From Podospora pseudoanserina (taxonomy: Eukaryota; Ascomycota; Sordariomycetes; Sordariales; Podosporaceae), in NCBI RefSeq assembly GCF_035222485.1, contig NC_085924.1, positions 2,976,001 to 3,040,000 of the forward strand: a DNA stretch of 64,000 nucleotides. The letters are read 5' to 3'. Made by a program: the position numbers and the translations under genes. This document shows, one piece after another, positions 1 to 11,802 of this stretch. The notes below the pieces were generated by a model that was given only the letters and a program-made list of their open reading frames with translations, had not been told where the DNA came from and made no database searches. Position 1 is the first letter of the stretch, and each line of letters opens with the position of its first letter.

Positions 1-414
1 GCCACGTAAAATGCAGCCAAACAAAGTGGCACGATTAGAAGGCAAAAGGTGTGCCATCTCCCGAACAGGAGGTGCATTGTATGGGGTTTGGTGTAGTTCT
101 TTCTTTGTGCCCGGGGTTGTCAAGGAAGTTTACGTCTGCGCAGTGATTTTGTTGGACTTGAGGAGTCCAGTTCGAAGTGGGTGTCATTTGTTTTTTTCTT
201 TCTTTTGACATTTAAGCCAGTGAAGAAAACTTTACCGGCTGAGGCGTCGCGAGAGTTCCAAGGCTTGACGGTGGCTCCATGACGGACGGCACCTGACACA
301 TTGAGCGTTCAGCATGTGGGAACTTTCAACTGGTTCAAGATGTCAAACCTTGGCCAAAGAGGAAGAGGGAATGCAATGGTGATTGCTCTACACACCCAGA
401 TTCTCAGACACCCT
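1..414. other. intergenic, no gene seen
   Basis: Downstream flank of the minus-strand gene ending at 415. Short open frames here have no recognisable protein character. A T-rich tract lies near 188-206. No RNA gene or repeat was recognised. Confidence 0.6.
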
Positions 415-2998
415 TTACTTCCCATATATTTTCCTCGTTCTCTCATCCCACTCCTCATCATACCCAGTGTCAGGGTCCTCCTCCATATCTTCGTCCATCT
501 TATCCACCTCGCCCTCAGACCCCGCCTCATCTGCCTGCTTCTCGGCGTAATTATCAAGAGGAAGATTCTGAAACTCTTCCATGTCGTAAACAGAGCCTGG
601 CAACTCAACATCTCTTGGGATTGACATGATGCCAAACTTTTGGCACATGCCCCAAGACCCGCTCGTACCATAGAATCCGACAATCTTGTGATTGGTTGGT
701 GGCTCTGTAGAGGCAGATTGTTAGTTTTCTTTCTCAGCCTCCACGCAGGGGGCAGCCATGAAGCTTACCAAGAACCTTGACCTCATGCAGCTCCAAATCC
801 GCCGCAAAACTCTGAAGATTCAAGCCACCTCTTGCCTGGCCATTAGACAACCACACTCTCAGGCCTTTTAACACGTCGTGGTTCTTCAGAGCCTTGGATA
901 CGGCCACCTTGGTGACTTCAACTCCAGGTGGGATCGCCATTTTCCTCGCCTGATGTCCTCCCATCTGTGTCGAAGGGGGTAACCTTGGGCCGCATGGCAC
1001 CTTTGACCCATCCTCGTAATAGACATAGGCACCGTCCAACGCGCACCCGACCCTGACATCAATCATGGTGGCGTTCACAATCGTCCCATACCACTTGGTG
1101 CCCTTCCTCTTGCTCCGCTTCTTCAGCAAAACAGTCCACTTCCAATCATGATTCATGCCCCACTGTCCTTTCGAACGTTCCTCCTCCTCGGCGTTCGACC
1201 CAATGGCCGTTTTCGTGAAGCGAAGGTCGGTCCCGGGAATACCAGCATCGATGTACTCAGCCACTCGCAACCTCATCCAAGTCGAGATGTCATGAAACGT
1301 AGACTTTTCCCCATTCATACCCAGCGCCTCGATCCGATCCAACCCGCCGGTCGCCATCCTTTCCTCTTCGCTGACATGAGGGCCCAACCGCTCCATCAAC
1401 TCTCGCAGTGAGAATCTCACACTCTTGAGCGGCTCGCCAGGGTAGGTGAGACCATCGCTGATAGACATATTCTTGCTGCAAACCCAAACACTGGCAAGCC
1501 CAGCATCGCACTTGATCTCAACATTTTGAGCAGCGCGGCCATCCACAGTGTCCTCCACCAAAGGACAAATCTCAGGTGCGCCCTCTGGCAAGGTCACATA
1601 GCCCGGTAACTGAAACTCGGGCGCGCTATTACGCAGAACAAGCGCGTCCTTGAGTTCAATCCGGTAGTATCCAGTCTGCGAGACGTCTGATCGGACCGGC
1701 TTCGGCTCCTTTTCTTCCTCCTCACCCGCACAGCGCAACGCGCGCGAGAGAAAATGCTCTGGCCATTGAAAGTAACCCCACCAAGAATGTTTGAATGCCC
1801 ACCCCAAGTCATGACTGGTGATGAAATTAGGCTTTGTCGCCGAAGGGTTAAACGCCCGGACGATCTCCTTGTAAAACCGTCCCTGGCTCACGGAGCAAGC
1901 TTCCCACATGCATATAGGCCGCTCACAACGTTCCCTGCTGACTGCATCCCCGACAGGTGTCGGGTCAAGGAGGCAGTCTGGAATCTCATCCATGAACCGG
2001 GGCCACGAGTAGGTCGACTGACTCCCTGACATGGCCAGCGAGAGGCCTTCTGATTTGTGGATGGAGAAAAGGGCGTCTGGGAGGGTCCTTCCCAGCTTCT
2101 CATCAAAGTGCGCGTCCAGAAGCAGGGCCGCGATGACCGGTTTGTTGTTTGGGTGGAGAGGACCGCCCGAGTTCTTGACCGCTTTGGACATGATTCGGTA
2201 CAAATCCTTGTGTCGCTGCTCCTGGCCTGCCTTTGATTTTGCCGCTTCCATCTCAGCCTCAACGTCGCGTAACTGGGAGATCGTCTTCTCGGTGCGGATG
2301 ACGTGGATTCGGGGAACGGAACCCATGACCTGCTGCTTGCCAAAAGATTGCTGCTGGGCGTGCCTGCTGAGGGTGTCGGGGGAATATTCCTCTTCAATTC
2401 GAAACGACTGGCGAGGCAGCCCGTCCCAGTAGATGTTGTCGGCGGCCAAGGCTTGCCACATGTAAGCAGCCACACGTAGCTTGGAAATGGCGGCATCGAG
2501 ACTCGAGTGAGTGCTGGAAATGTCGCCAAACTTGGCTGGTGGGCAGTCGATAAAGAGGGGTGAATCCTTTGCTACCAGGATGGCGAGATGAAGAGGCGGT
2601 ACTTGCAGGAGAGGGGTGTACCGAAGGGATAGCTAGCTGCTGTGTCAGTGCCAAAACTCATGAGAAGCACTAACAATTCAAGATGAACATACCTCAACCG
2701 CGTTGGCGGCATCATTCCCCAATGTCACAGTGATCTTGTTCAGGCCAGGGGAAAGCATAACCAAGGCCTTGAACTGTCCCAACGACAGCGGCCAGCGCTG
2801 GTCAGGGAAGCCGGTGTTGCCATGCTCATCTTCCACATGAACCAAAACAAAACTGCTTGGCTTGGGTTCGACAACAACAAAGTCCCCGCCCGTCCCAGAG
2901 GTCGGCTCAGTGGAGGTCACACATTTGCCGGAAAGCAGAAAGCATCGCTGGTGAACCTCCTCCACCTCGTCAATCTCGGCGTTTTCGATCTCAATCAT
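415..2998 (-). CDS. PF12044-type putative metallopeptidase with C-terminal jacalin-like domain, zinc site apparently lost
   Basis: Proposed exons on the minus strand are 2998-2693, 2632-769 and 704-415, giving about 819 residues. The introns are 60 and 64 nt, and both junctions keep frame. The start at 2998 was chosen because MIEIENAEID follows a plausible leader. The N-terminal two thirds resemble the fungal 'putative peptidase family' (yeast YIL108W type): AHFDEKLGRTL, then a Trp-Glu-Ala-Cys segment just before the expected HExxH. At that place (residues 357-361) the protein reads KEIVR, so both zinc-binding His are absent. The C-terminal part (DGAYVYYEDGSKVPCGP, then GGHQARKMAIPPG, and IVGFYGTSGSWG across the last splice) resembles a jacalin-like lectin fold, ending in an acidic tail. 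Family assignment is from memory of motifs; loss of activity is inference. Confidence 0.8.
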
Positions 2999-4607
2999 GG
3001 TGACAAGATCACATACAGACTGTAGGTAAAGAGGACAATAAAGACGGAGATTTGACAGAGACAAGACGCTGGAGAACACCAAGTTTAATAGTTAACAAAA
3101 TGTCGGTGACGCGCTCCAGCTTTCATGGTGGTGGTGTTGTTCCAGGCAGAAGATGGAGCCCTGGGGTGATGCCCCACAGATGCCTGGACACAAGAACCAG
3201 GCCCCTGCCTAGCGCACCGATGGTAGGGCGCTGTGGGGCCTCGGCCCTGTCAAAGATGGAGTGGCGCCTGGGGTGCATCAACGTCGACCTGCATCGGCAG
3301 GCAGATGGGTGAATGAAAATTGCGATCTGTTTTTGATGCCAGTCCCGGTATATGGCGAGAATCTTCCTCACGTCCCAGACAAATGGCCAAGAGCGCAATG
3401 AAAAAAAAAAAAACCAGAGCCGTTCAGACTTCCATCAAACACCCAAAGGCAAGTCCTCGAGAGACGGGGTATAGATCGATCATCACCACTTTCTGTTCCA
3501 AATCCCAGCACAAGTGCCAGGCAGAAAAATAGCGAAAGTAAAAGGGCCTCACTGTGTAGGTTTCGAGGATATCGTTCATCAACCCGGGTGGGATCTGTGG
3601 CTCCTTTGGGGAATACAGAAGAGGACGACTACTATAGAAATGATTCTCTGAAGTATTGTCGACATGAGAAAAAAAAAAGAAAAAAAGATTGGAATTTTGG
3701 CAGAGAAGTCGAGAATATATACTGGGCAGTGGTGACCAGTGCGCCGCTGCATTCACTCGCACGGGCCAGGTGAAGTTTTAGGGGGGCAACCAACCGGGAG
3801 AGCAACCAGCAGAGCAACGAAGCAGGCCGGTCCTGGTGATGATGGGAGTTCCAAGTGGGCCAAGATGTTAGCTGGAGATCAAGCTTCCCGAGCCATCAAG
3901 CCTTGTGGTGGTAGGCAGTGAATACGGCGGAGGATCAACATGGGAATTGGACGTCTTGCTGAGGTATCATCCGAAGAGTTGGGACAACAACGGCGGAGAC
4001 TGTCTAAAGCACCACCACGTGGAATCAAGCCCCAGACTGGAGTGACGCAACCTGGAACCACGTCAGTGTGGACCAATGGCTGAAGCACAGGAGAGGTCAG
4101 TGAAAAGGACAAAGACGTTGCACAATACTAGCATCAGGGGCACCACCAGGCCAAATGACAGAGGCACAAAGAACGGTCCAAATGAGCTGGCGTTAAGCAA
4201 GCAACGGGAGCAGTACCCCCGAGCTACCCGAGTCCCTCACTCAAATAAGCTTCGACCAAGGTGTCTCCCATCTAGCGGCCGACATGAACCAGACACGGAC
4301 GGCAATTTATAGTTTGCGCCTGCTCCCCTTTCTCTTGGACCGCAACGGCCATAAGCGCAACGTGGGTGACGTAGGAATAAGTTCCCAGCCATTGCAACGT
4401 ACCACAGCTTCTCTTCTCTGTTTCCAGTCTTACCAGCCATCCTCGACAGCTTCAGCACCCTCTCAAGAACCAGTGCTGTCGTCGTGTGACAAGACCATCA
4501 CCAACGACTCGTCGTCAACACTCCCCCGCCGCCGCCGTCGCCGCCGCCGCCTCACCCACGCTGCAACCATTCTACCACCACATCGATAACCCCTTTCGCC
4601 CGGGGCT
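2999..4607. other. divergent intergenic region, 1.6 kb
   Basis: It lies between the minus-strand peptidase-like gene and the plus-strand TVP38 gene, so it should hold both promoters. It contains an A tract near 3401-3413, an A-rich stretch near 3670-3688 and a CCG microsatellite near 4526-4552. The open frames in it look random in composition; no gene is supported. Confidence 0.6.
4526..4552. repeat. CCG trinucleotide microsatellite
   Basis: About eight imperfect CCG/CCGTCG units lie in the presumed 5' leader, roughly 55 bases before the ATG of the TVP38 gene. The tract is pyrimidine-rich on the sense strand, as is common for fungal leaders. Confidence 0.8.
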
Positions 4608-5925
4608 ATGGGGCCCGACGAGATCGAGATGGTACCGCCCAAGACACCACGCGGTTTGCCCCCATCAGAAACAGATTACCAGCCCGTCAACTGGAAGAGG
4701 CTCTTTTTGCGCCCAAAGTACCTGGCCATGTGGGTGGTCTTGGTGGTTATTATCATTCTGACCGCCATCATTACCATCTACCACGACAAGGTTGTTGAGG
4801 TGGGTGATATTGGACACTTTGACAATGTATGTGGTGGCAAGCAAGAGATACTGACTGCGCATCCTCTCCAGCATCTTCGGCCCTTTGCCGAGCAAGTGCG
4901 CCATCTACCCGGCGGGTGGCTAATACCAATCGTCATCCTCATCGTGATATCGTTTCCACCTTTATTTGGCCACGAAATCATTGCATTACTGTGCGGAGTA
5001 GTATACGGATTATGGATTGGCTTCGGCATCGTGGCGGCAGGCACCTTTTTGGGAGAAGGTAGGTGGAATTCGTGCCGTGGCTGGTGATGGCAGTGTCAAG
5101 ATGCTGACAGGCCCAAACACAGTTGGTACTTGGTTCGCCTTCAAGTATCTATTTCGACAAAAGTCGGAGAAGCTCGAAAGGACAAGCTTGAGCTACGGCG
5201 CCCTGGCGCGCATCACTCGTGATGGGGGTTTCTGGGTATACCGCTTCCTGTCTTGAGACTAGAATTATCAGGCGACTAACATGTGGACGGTATAGATTGT
5301 CCTGATTATTCGCTTCTCGGCGATACCTACCCACTTTTCCACCGCCGTCTTTTCCACGTGCGGCGTGAACTTCTGGATCTTTGCCATTGCGACGTTCCTT
5401 ACGCTTCCGAAACAGATCTTTCTCGTCTATCTCGGTGTCCTCCTACTCCAAGATAAGCCGGACGACGCGCCCAAGAACATTGTGTTTGGTATCGCGTTTG
5501 TGTTGACCATTGTCATGGCAGGCTACATCGGTTTCAAGATGCGGTTTGTTAAGAAGATTTTGATCGAGGAACAAGAGGAAAGGAGAAAGGCTTTAGCAAT
5601 GCCGACGATGGATGACACGGTCAATACCGGGGATGGGGTCTTGGACCCAGGAAGAAGCGAGGTTCGTGATCCGAGGACGGTGGAGGCGCAACACAAGTTT
5701 CTAAACAGGTCGAGTCAGTATGAGGCCCTTTCCCAGAACGACTTTAGCATCGCGATGCCAGGTCCTGCCGCCGGAAACCACACGCCGCTTGGTGAACCCT
5801 CCAAGGGACCGTCCACTGCGCCATCCGGGTGGACGACAGAGGCTGTCAACACACCCGATAGTCCAGGAACGCCGCCAAACGAGTACTTTGGGCAGCAACC
5901 GGCAAAAGGGTTTCAGTGGGTGTGA
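4608..5925 (+). CDS. TVP38/TMEM64 (SNARE-associated/DedA-type) Golgi membrane protein
   Basis: Proposed exons are 4608-4799, 4872-5058, 5123-5235 and 5296-5925, giving about 373 residues. Every junction has GT-AG and keeps frame; the last intron has a clear GACTAAC branch site. A first membrane segment (AMWVVLVVIIILTAIIT) is followed by the TVP38 core: ISFPPLFGHEIIALLCGVVYG, then GTFLGEVGTWFAFKYLF, YGALARITRDGGFW, IRFSAIPTHFSTAVFSTCG and TFLTLPKQIFLVYLGVLL. The C-terminal 120 residues are hydrophilic, Pro/Thr-rich and probably cytosolic. In yeast the family acts in late Golgi/vesicle membranes, and related DedA proteins are linked to lipid scrambling or transport; the exact role here is not visible. 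High confidence in family and exons. Confidence 0.9.
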
Positions 5926-6454
5926 GGGATGGTGTTGCATCAAAATGCGCCATGTTACCTTGAGTTTGGATATGGAGGTTCGAGTGAAACAAAGGGCAAA
6001 CAGTAGTGCATGGGCGTCAGGTGATGTTTTTCTGACGGCGATGATTTGTTGAATTGCTGAGGGGCAGGGGCCACGTATTTCCAGCGCTGCCAAGTGGACT
6101 TGGCCAGAGGGCAGAGCTTTGAGCTCTTCTCAACAGGGCTTTGTTTATCGAACCTATGGTTCCAATGACACTCGAGATTGGGATCTATTGCAGATAGAGA
6201 TATGCAAGTACATTACCGACATCCTGGCCTGCATTGACTAGGCTGTTCAAAGCCAAGACTGTTTGTTGGTGCTTTTTGGTAATGGCATCATCAAGGGAGG
6301 CATTCTTGGGTCTTCCAAGGAATTTGTGACTTCATCGAAGTCAGAGGGTTCACGATGGTGTAAAACGGAAGGGAAGCAGAACAACTGAGGATCCGCCATC
6401 AACCGTTCAACATCACCACACCTCTATACGATATATCAACACTCCAATCAACAA
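5926..6454. other. intergenic, no gene seen
   Basis: 3' flank of the TVP38 gene and upstream region of the small secreted-protein remnant at 6455. A pyrimidine/adenine-rich leader (about 6400-6454) runs into the ATG at 6455. Nothing else was recognised. Confidence 0.55.
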
Positions 6455-6860
6455 ATGAAGCTCCTCGCCTTCCTCGCCTTGGCGGCGTTGATGTTGCCGC
6501 TCTGTGCACCAGCTCCTCGAATATCAACAGAGAGATGGAGAAGGCTATTGCGAGGGAAACTGGCGAGGTTAGGTTGCTGTATGAGGAGTTTAGCTCTTCG
6601 AGGAGCGCGTGGCGGGCTGTTCTGGAGCGGCAGGCGGTTCGGTTGGCGGGTAGGTGTGAGGGGGTTCATAATGAGGTTGGTGGGGTTGGTGGCTGGTGAG
6701 GTTGGGGAGTGTATTAGTGCTTTGGGGGTGAGGTTTGCGGAGGTGACTACGGCGATGGGGGTGAGCACTACGGCGACGAGTGTCGCGGGTGAGGTTGTTG
6801 ACACGGGGTGTTTGATGGGGGTTGTGGGAGGTTGTGGGGGTTGTGGGGGTGGTGGGGGGG
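6455..6860 (+). pseudogene. disrupted third copy of the small secreted protein family found at 11803 and 12755
   Basis: An ATG in good leader context starts a signal-peptide-like run (MKLLAFLALAALMLPLC). The open frame then turns into implausible Arg/Gly-rich sequence, while the next frame reads convincing protein: NREMEKAIARETGEV, LLYEEFSSSRSAW and ERQAVRLAGRC. The first frame again becomes protein-like at GEVGECISALGVRFAEV. The middle segment holds SAW followed by exactly 14 residues and Cys, the same SxW-x14-C spacing as in the two intact proteins at 11803-12504 and 12755-13486. I infer a paralogue carrying two compensating frame shifts, from decay or assembly error. The strand composition also switches from C-rich to G-rich along the frame, as in the intact genes nearby. 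Its end is uncertain; the first frame stays open to 7111. Confidence 0.5.
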
Positions 6861-7013
6861 GTGGAGGTTGGGCTTTGAGGATAGGAGGACGAAAGTGGAA
6901 GAGGTTGCTGCTTGATGGGGGCTATGTTTCATCATTATTACGCTTATCTGTACAAAAAGAGTGTCATCTGGTTGCTGTTTCCGAGCATGTATTCCGTCTA
7001 GTAAGGCCAAAAC

Positions 7014-9180
7014 CTAAAACGGCCGCTCCGAAGCTCTCCCAACAGGTGTGTCAGGCGACACCGGTTCCATCATGCTCACCCTCCCAGGCCTCCAGTTGGG
7101 TCCGACAGTAGAAGTTAGTGGTGAAGGGGTTCTATCTCTTCCTTCATCGACCGACGGCAAAGACCCAATCGTTGAAGGTGCCCGATGCTGCTCCTGCTGC
7201 GGTTCCATCGCTTTACTCCCGCTGTCCGCCCCAGCCTTGACACCAGGAAGCTCAAACACACCCGGCGGGTTCTCCGCCACAGCCGGCAGCGGCTTCTGCA
7301 CCTCCTTCCCGTCAAGCTCCGTGTTAGGCTTGACCGCCGTACCATCCCCATCCAACTCCACAGTGCCACCCGACGTCCCAGTCTCATTGGGGGACACCCC
7401 CGTCACCATGCCCGGACTCGGCCCCGACCCTGAATGCGAGTGGCCCATCGTCGTAGGCGTTGACCTCGCGCCGGACACGTCCGCTGCTGAAAAGGGCACC
7501 GAGTTGGACCCGTTCTGCATCGTCGACTCTGACGCGTGCCTGAAGGAGGGCGAGTTGAAGACGGGTCCCTTGAGGACTGACTCGTCCGGCTCGGGCTCCT
7601 TGGCTGCGTAGGTTGATCCGATCCATTTTCTGCGTTTGCGGAGGAAGCAAAGCGCTGTGCCGCCTGCGATGAGGCCGACGCCGAGGACGGCGCCAACGAC
7701 GATGCCGGCTATGGCGCCGGTGCTGAGGTTGGAGCTGCCTGAGGAGGAGTTGCTGGATGGGTCGAGGTCGGCGTTTGGGTCGTCGGGGGAGGTGATGGGG
7801 ATGATGGTTTCTTGGGCGCCTTGGTTCCAGATGCAGGAGGAGAGGTTGAAGATTTTGCGTTCATAGTCTACGGAGAGGTAGCTGAGGAATGTTAGTCTTG
7901 ATCTTTTTTGAGGTGAGAAGCTGGGGGACATACGCTTCTTGTAGGAATGTTCGGCCGAGTGTGTACTGCGAGGAGCTGTTGGCTCGTCGCAAGGGAAAGT
8001 AGTGGCTGGTGTTGGCTACCAGAGGAGCCTCGGCTGTCAGGTCAAATGCGGCATAGGGGAGGACAATGGTTACGGTGTCTCCGCCCGACCTGACATCAGA
8101 AAGTCTGAAAGAGACTTGTGCGTCCGAGTCGAGTAGTCTGTTTCTGTGTGTGTCGTTCACAAGATACAAACCTGATTCCCCATCGAGTTGCAGTCCAAAC
8201 GCTTCTTCAAACGCTTCACAAGCTTCTTCTGGCAGCCAGATGTTGGGGTCTGTCGAGTCGATGAACATCTCAATGGGTTCATTAAGGAGGGTGGCAGAGT
8301 TGGATCCGCTGTAGCTGATGGACTGGACCACAACCACCAGGTCTCGGGTGATGTCTTCTGCCAAAGAAAACGACACCGAATTTTCCCTGAATCGAGACGA
8401 GTCATATCCGGAGAACACTAATTGACCGTAAACCTGTTTCAGCCGGTATTTCGCCCCGGCTGTGTAGCTGTAACTGAGACTTGGAATTTTCTTTTGGTCT
8501 TTCAGGGTCGTCAAGAAGGATGGCGATGAGGTGTTGGCCAAGGAAGTGAAATTCATGGGCTGATTGCTGAGACCAAAGATGCCCCTGAAAGAGAACAATG
8601 TTAGCTTTCACATCAGTTCCTTCAAGAGGACGGATCACATACAGATAAAACGGCTCTGGAGCAGCTATCATGCCCACTGTCTGGTCGTCAAACTCGGGCC
8701 CGTTGAGCCCCAGTCCCAACTTTTCCAGCCCAAATTGAACTCCCACATCGTACCCAAGATGCGCCCCAAGTCCAACGCCGTCATGGTTGATCCCGTATTG
8801 GCCTATGTCTTGCCAGGTGGAGGACTCGTTGGAATCAAACAAGTTGCCTCTAGAAACGGCGCAGTCGGGAGGTATGGTGCCAAATGCCTCTCGTGAGCAG
8901 GCAAGTTCTGTTAGTGGCACTAATGTATGGGGTGATGCTGTTGAAGGGAGCACCCTGATGAACTGCTCCGGTGTGCCGACCCGGATGTCGAATGTGCTCC
9001 ATGGGCCATCGTTACCTTCGCTGGTTTTGTGTCAGCAGTGATAATTTTGGCAAGACGTTGCGAGACTGAAACGTACAAGTACTGACTACCAGGAATTACA
9101 AGAGGGCCTGGCTTGTCGTTTTGCGCAGCTGTCTTGGCAACCAAGAAGGCACCTGCAAGTAGGCCTTTTGAGGGGCGCAT
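7014..9180 (-). CDS. membrane-anchored aspartic-protease-like protein (A1 fold, probably non-catalytic)
   Basis: Proposed exons on the minus strand are 9180-9077, 9020-8643, 8584-7934 and 7881-7014, giving about 666 residues with in-frame GT-AG junctions. The N-terminus has a signal-peptide-like MRPSKGLLAGAFLVAKTAAQ. The A1 pepsin-like body follows: WSTFDIRVGTPEQ, SRGNLFDSNESSTWQDIG, FYLGIFGLSNQP, GYDSSRF, IDSTDPNIWLPEEAC and YTLGRTFLQEAYLSVDYE. Where a pepsin has DTGS, this protein has PSTASPHTLVPL, so the first catalytic Asp is missing; the second site reads FIDST. After the body come a Ser/Asn-rich stalk, one transmembrane segment (AIAGIVVGAVLGVGLIAGGT), a basic stop-transfer (RKRRK) and a cytosolic tail of about 180 residues. 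Fold and topology are well supported. A sensor or structural role instead of proteolysis is inference. Confidence 0.85.
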
Positions 9181-9873
9181 TTTGAAATTATATGAACACA
9201 GAATAGCGTACTAAAGGTCGTTCATTTTCCCTTTGTAAAAGGGCCACGGTCAAGTTGTCATGTCTGTGAGGGTAGCAAACAACAACATCTCGCCGAAATT
9301 CTCGTGGGCTCACTACTTTTTCGCCTTCTACCCTTGATGATCGCTGACGACTTCCTTTGATGAATCCAGACATTCGCAACACCAGGATGCCACCCCATGA
9401 CGTGAGAACCGGGCGAGTGTTGTCAGGGGCGTGGCCCCAAGTCAGAGACGTCACCCCGCAGCGGACCCCCTGTCCGTCTATCGTCAATGCAACCCTCCAC
9501 ACCCAATCAACAAAACCGACGAGCCAACCGCTTGCCTCTTCCAGAAGCTCCACTGCCTTGGCTTCCACTTGTCAAGCCAGGTCCCCGCAGCATGTCCAGG
9601 TTCCTGGCAGACCTGCAGGTGCATCGATGCCGGATTGGGCCTGACAGCGCTCAAAACAAGATGTCGAGAATTCGGGAACCGGATGGCCAGGACGTGGCAG
9701 GCGTGGCAGACGGTGGCAGGGCTATGGTACCCTGCATGGGATTTGACCTTTGGAATAAATGACTGACCCATCTCCTGTTTTCCCGTGGTTCTGCCAGAGC
9801 TCTTCAAGTGCTTCGACATTCGTTGCCTTTCGCTCGTTCAACCAACGCCAACGTTGTTGGTCAAGGGTCAACC
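9181..9873. other. divergent intergenic region
   Basis: It lies between the aspartic-protease-like gene (minus) and the repeat wall-protein gene (plus). Overlapping short open frames on both strands look like chance; no homology was recognised. It should contain both promoters. Confidence 0.55.
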
Positions 9874-11474
9874 ATGCTGTCGTCTTTGAAGACATTAGCG
9901 CCCTTGGGGCTGCTGATCTCGAATGTTGTAGCCTCTAGAGATGATGATGGTAAGCACCACACCCAACTATAGATTCAACTCGACAAAAGTTAGCACAAGA
10001 ACTGACAGTGGAGCAAGGGGACGACGTTCGCTTCAGACTTGATAGCACCACAATCTACGACCCCCAATGCACGGCCAGCGTGACGGTGTACAACACAACG
10101 GTGGTGCAAAAGACACAGTTTGTTGACTACATCGTCAACATTACAAAAACCAACACATGTTACGAGTCTACGACTCTGACGCTCAACTATACCGTGTCTG
10201 TCACCAACACAGACACAGACTTGGTCACTATCACCAACACCGGCACCGACCTGGTCACCATCACAAACACCGATACCGACTCCGTGACCATCACCAACAC
10301 CGACACAGACTCTGTCACCATCACAACGACTGACACAGATGCCGTAACAATCACAACGACAGACACAGACGCTGTCACCATTACCACTACCGATACAGAT
10401 GCCGTTACCATCACCACTACGGACACTGATGCAGTCACAATCACAACAACTGACACCGACTCGACCACCATCACCAGAACTGTCTACACGACCACCTATG
10501 ACCCCTGCCCAAAGTCATGCTCCATCTCCGCCGCCAGCGTCCACCTCTACTACTGGCCCACGGACCGGCCGTACACCTACCCAACCACCTATGTCGACCC
10601 CTCGCTGTCCTACACCTTCACCTCTCCCTCGGTCTACATGTACATCCCCTCCGCCCAGGGCGTCAACACCCTAGGCGAGCGCGTGGAACCCTCCACAACA
10701 AACTGGATCCTTCCTCTCGACCTCTACGAAGTCTCCACCATCGCCCGCGGCTCTAACGCCACCAGGCAGCTCACCCTCGCCGACCTGGGAACCAACTGCC
10801 CGCAAACCTACAACCCGACCGCCATCGCCACCATCCCGAGGGACTGCGACCCCATGCTTGCAGCCCCCAGCCAAGTCCGATCCTGGGCCTACCCTTGCAA
10901 CGCCTGCGGCCGGTTCGGTCTCTTCGACCCCCCCTATGCAGTCCCGACCACCACTGGACTTCTCGGCCCGTCGACTGTCGTGGTTACCGCCGAGCCGATC
11001 ACGGTGACTGCCCCTCCTGTGGTTGAGACTTCTCCCCCTCCACCACCACCGCCACCCCCCGTGACAACGGGAGCGCTGGTGATCGAGTACCACGACGAGG
11101 ATGGAAATATTGTCTCAGCGACGACGATTGCCACGACGGGGGCTAGCGGCGGTACATCGACTAGCACTGTTGTCGTTGCGCCCACGAACACGGATGGTTC
11201 AGCTCTCCCCACAGAGACAGGAATGGTCCCGGAGCCATCGGGTGGTGAGAGTTCAAACATTTTTACCATACTCCCCACGGACACTATCATTCCACAGCCG
11301 GGAGAGACTGGTTTGCCGACAGCAACGACAGGTGCGCCTGACGATGAGCCGCCTGTTGAGGTGACGTCGCTGCCTACTACGACGGTGGCGACGGCGGCGG
11401 GGAGGAAGCTTGTTGCTTCGGGGTCGCTGTGGTGGGTTATGCCTAGTGTGGCGGGGATATTGTTTTGTTTGTAA
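9874..11474 (+). CDS. secreted Thr-rich repeat protein, probable GPI-anchored wall protein
   Basis: Proposed exons are 9874-9949 and 10009-11474 (59-nt intron), giving about 513 residues. Residues 1-22 form a signal peptide (MLSSLKTLAPLGLLISNVVAS). After a short globular start come nine 10-residue units of the form T(N/T)TDTDxVTI. A Cys-containing domain follows (YDPCPKSCSISAASVHLYYWPT to YPCNACGRFGLFDPPYA), then a Pro run, a Ser/Thr-rich stalk and a hydrophobic end (SLWWVMPSVAGILFCL) with an upstream small-residue site, as in GPI-anchored proteins. It probably sits in the cell wall, heavily O-glycosylated. Composition is strongly C-rich to about 11060 and G-rich afterwards. Function is unknown; adhesin or structural mannoprotein are possibilities. 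Confidence 0.8.
10203..10472 (+). repeat. nine coding tandem repeats of 30 bp
   Basis: Nine in-frame units of exactly 30 bp encode T(N/T)TDTDxVTI. The DNA units differ at many third positions while the amino acids hardly change, so the array is old and held at protein level instead of being a recent slippage product. Confidence 0.95.
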
Positions 11475-11802
11475 TTTGTAATGTATTTTTACATGATGAT
11501 TTGATGATCATTTTGGGTTAGAGAAATAACAAGGAAGCGTACTTTTTGAAGATTAAAAAGCGCCGTGGGTTTATATCTTGGTGACGAACGTGCATTGCGG
11601 CGCTGTCTGTGTAAATTCAGGCGTTCAGGGGGTCTGACGAAATGAATGTTGTGGTGTTTCTTTCCCTTTTGAGTGTCAAGGTGCTGAATGAACAAGGGGT
11701 GGCGAAATAAAACTCAATACATGCAGGTACTTCAAAGCTGAAATTGGAAGATAGGAGGTACCTTATTGAACATGAGGTGCTCTATGTTCAGATCTTCTTC
11801 CT
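11475..11802. other. intergenic between converging genes
   Basis: Shared 3' region of the plus-strand wall-protein gene and the minus-strand secreted-protein gene. AT-richer than the genes; no feature recognised. Confidence 0.6.

Noticed and set aside
6448-6804. 118-codon minus-strand Thr/Pro-rich frame
   Set aside because: The plus strand here has a signal-peptide start and the family W-x14-C motif; the minus frame has no such support.
10187-10474. Val/Ser periodic frame on the minus strand
   Set aside because: Mirror image of the Thr-rich coding repeats; the plus strand has signal peptide, intron and anchor.
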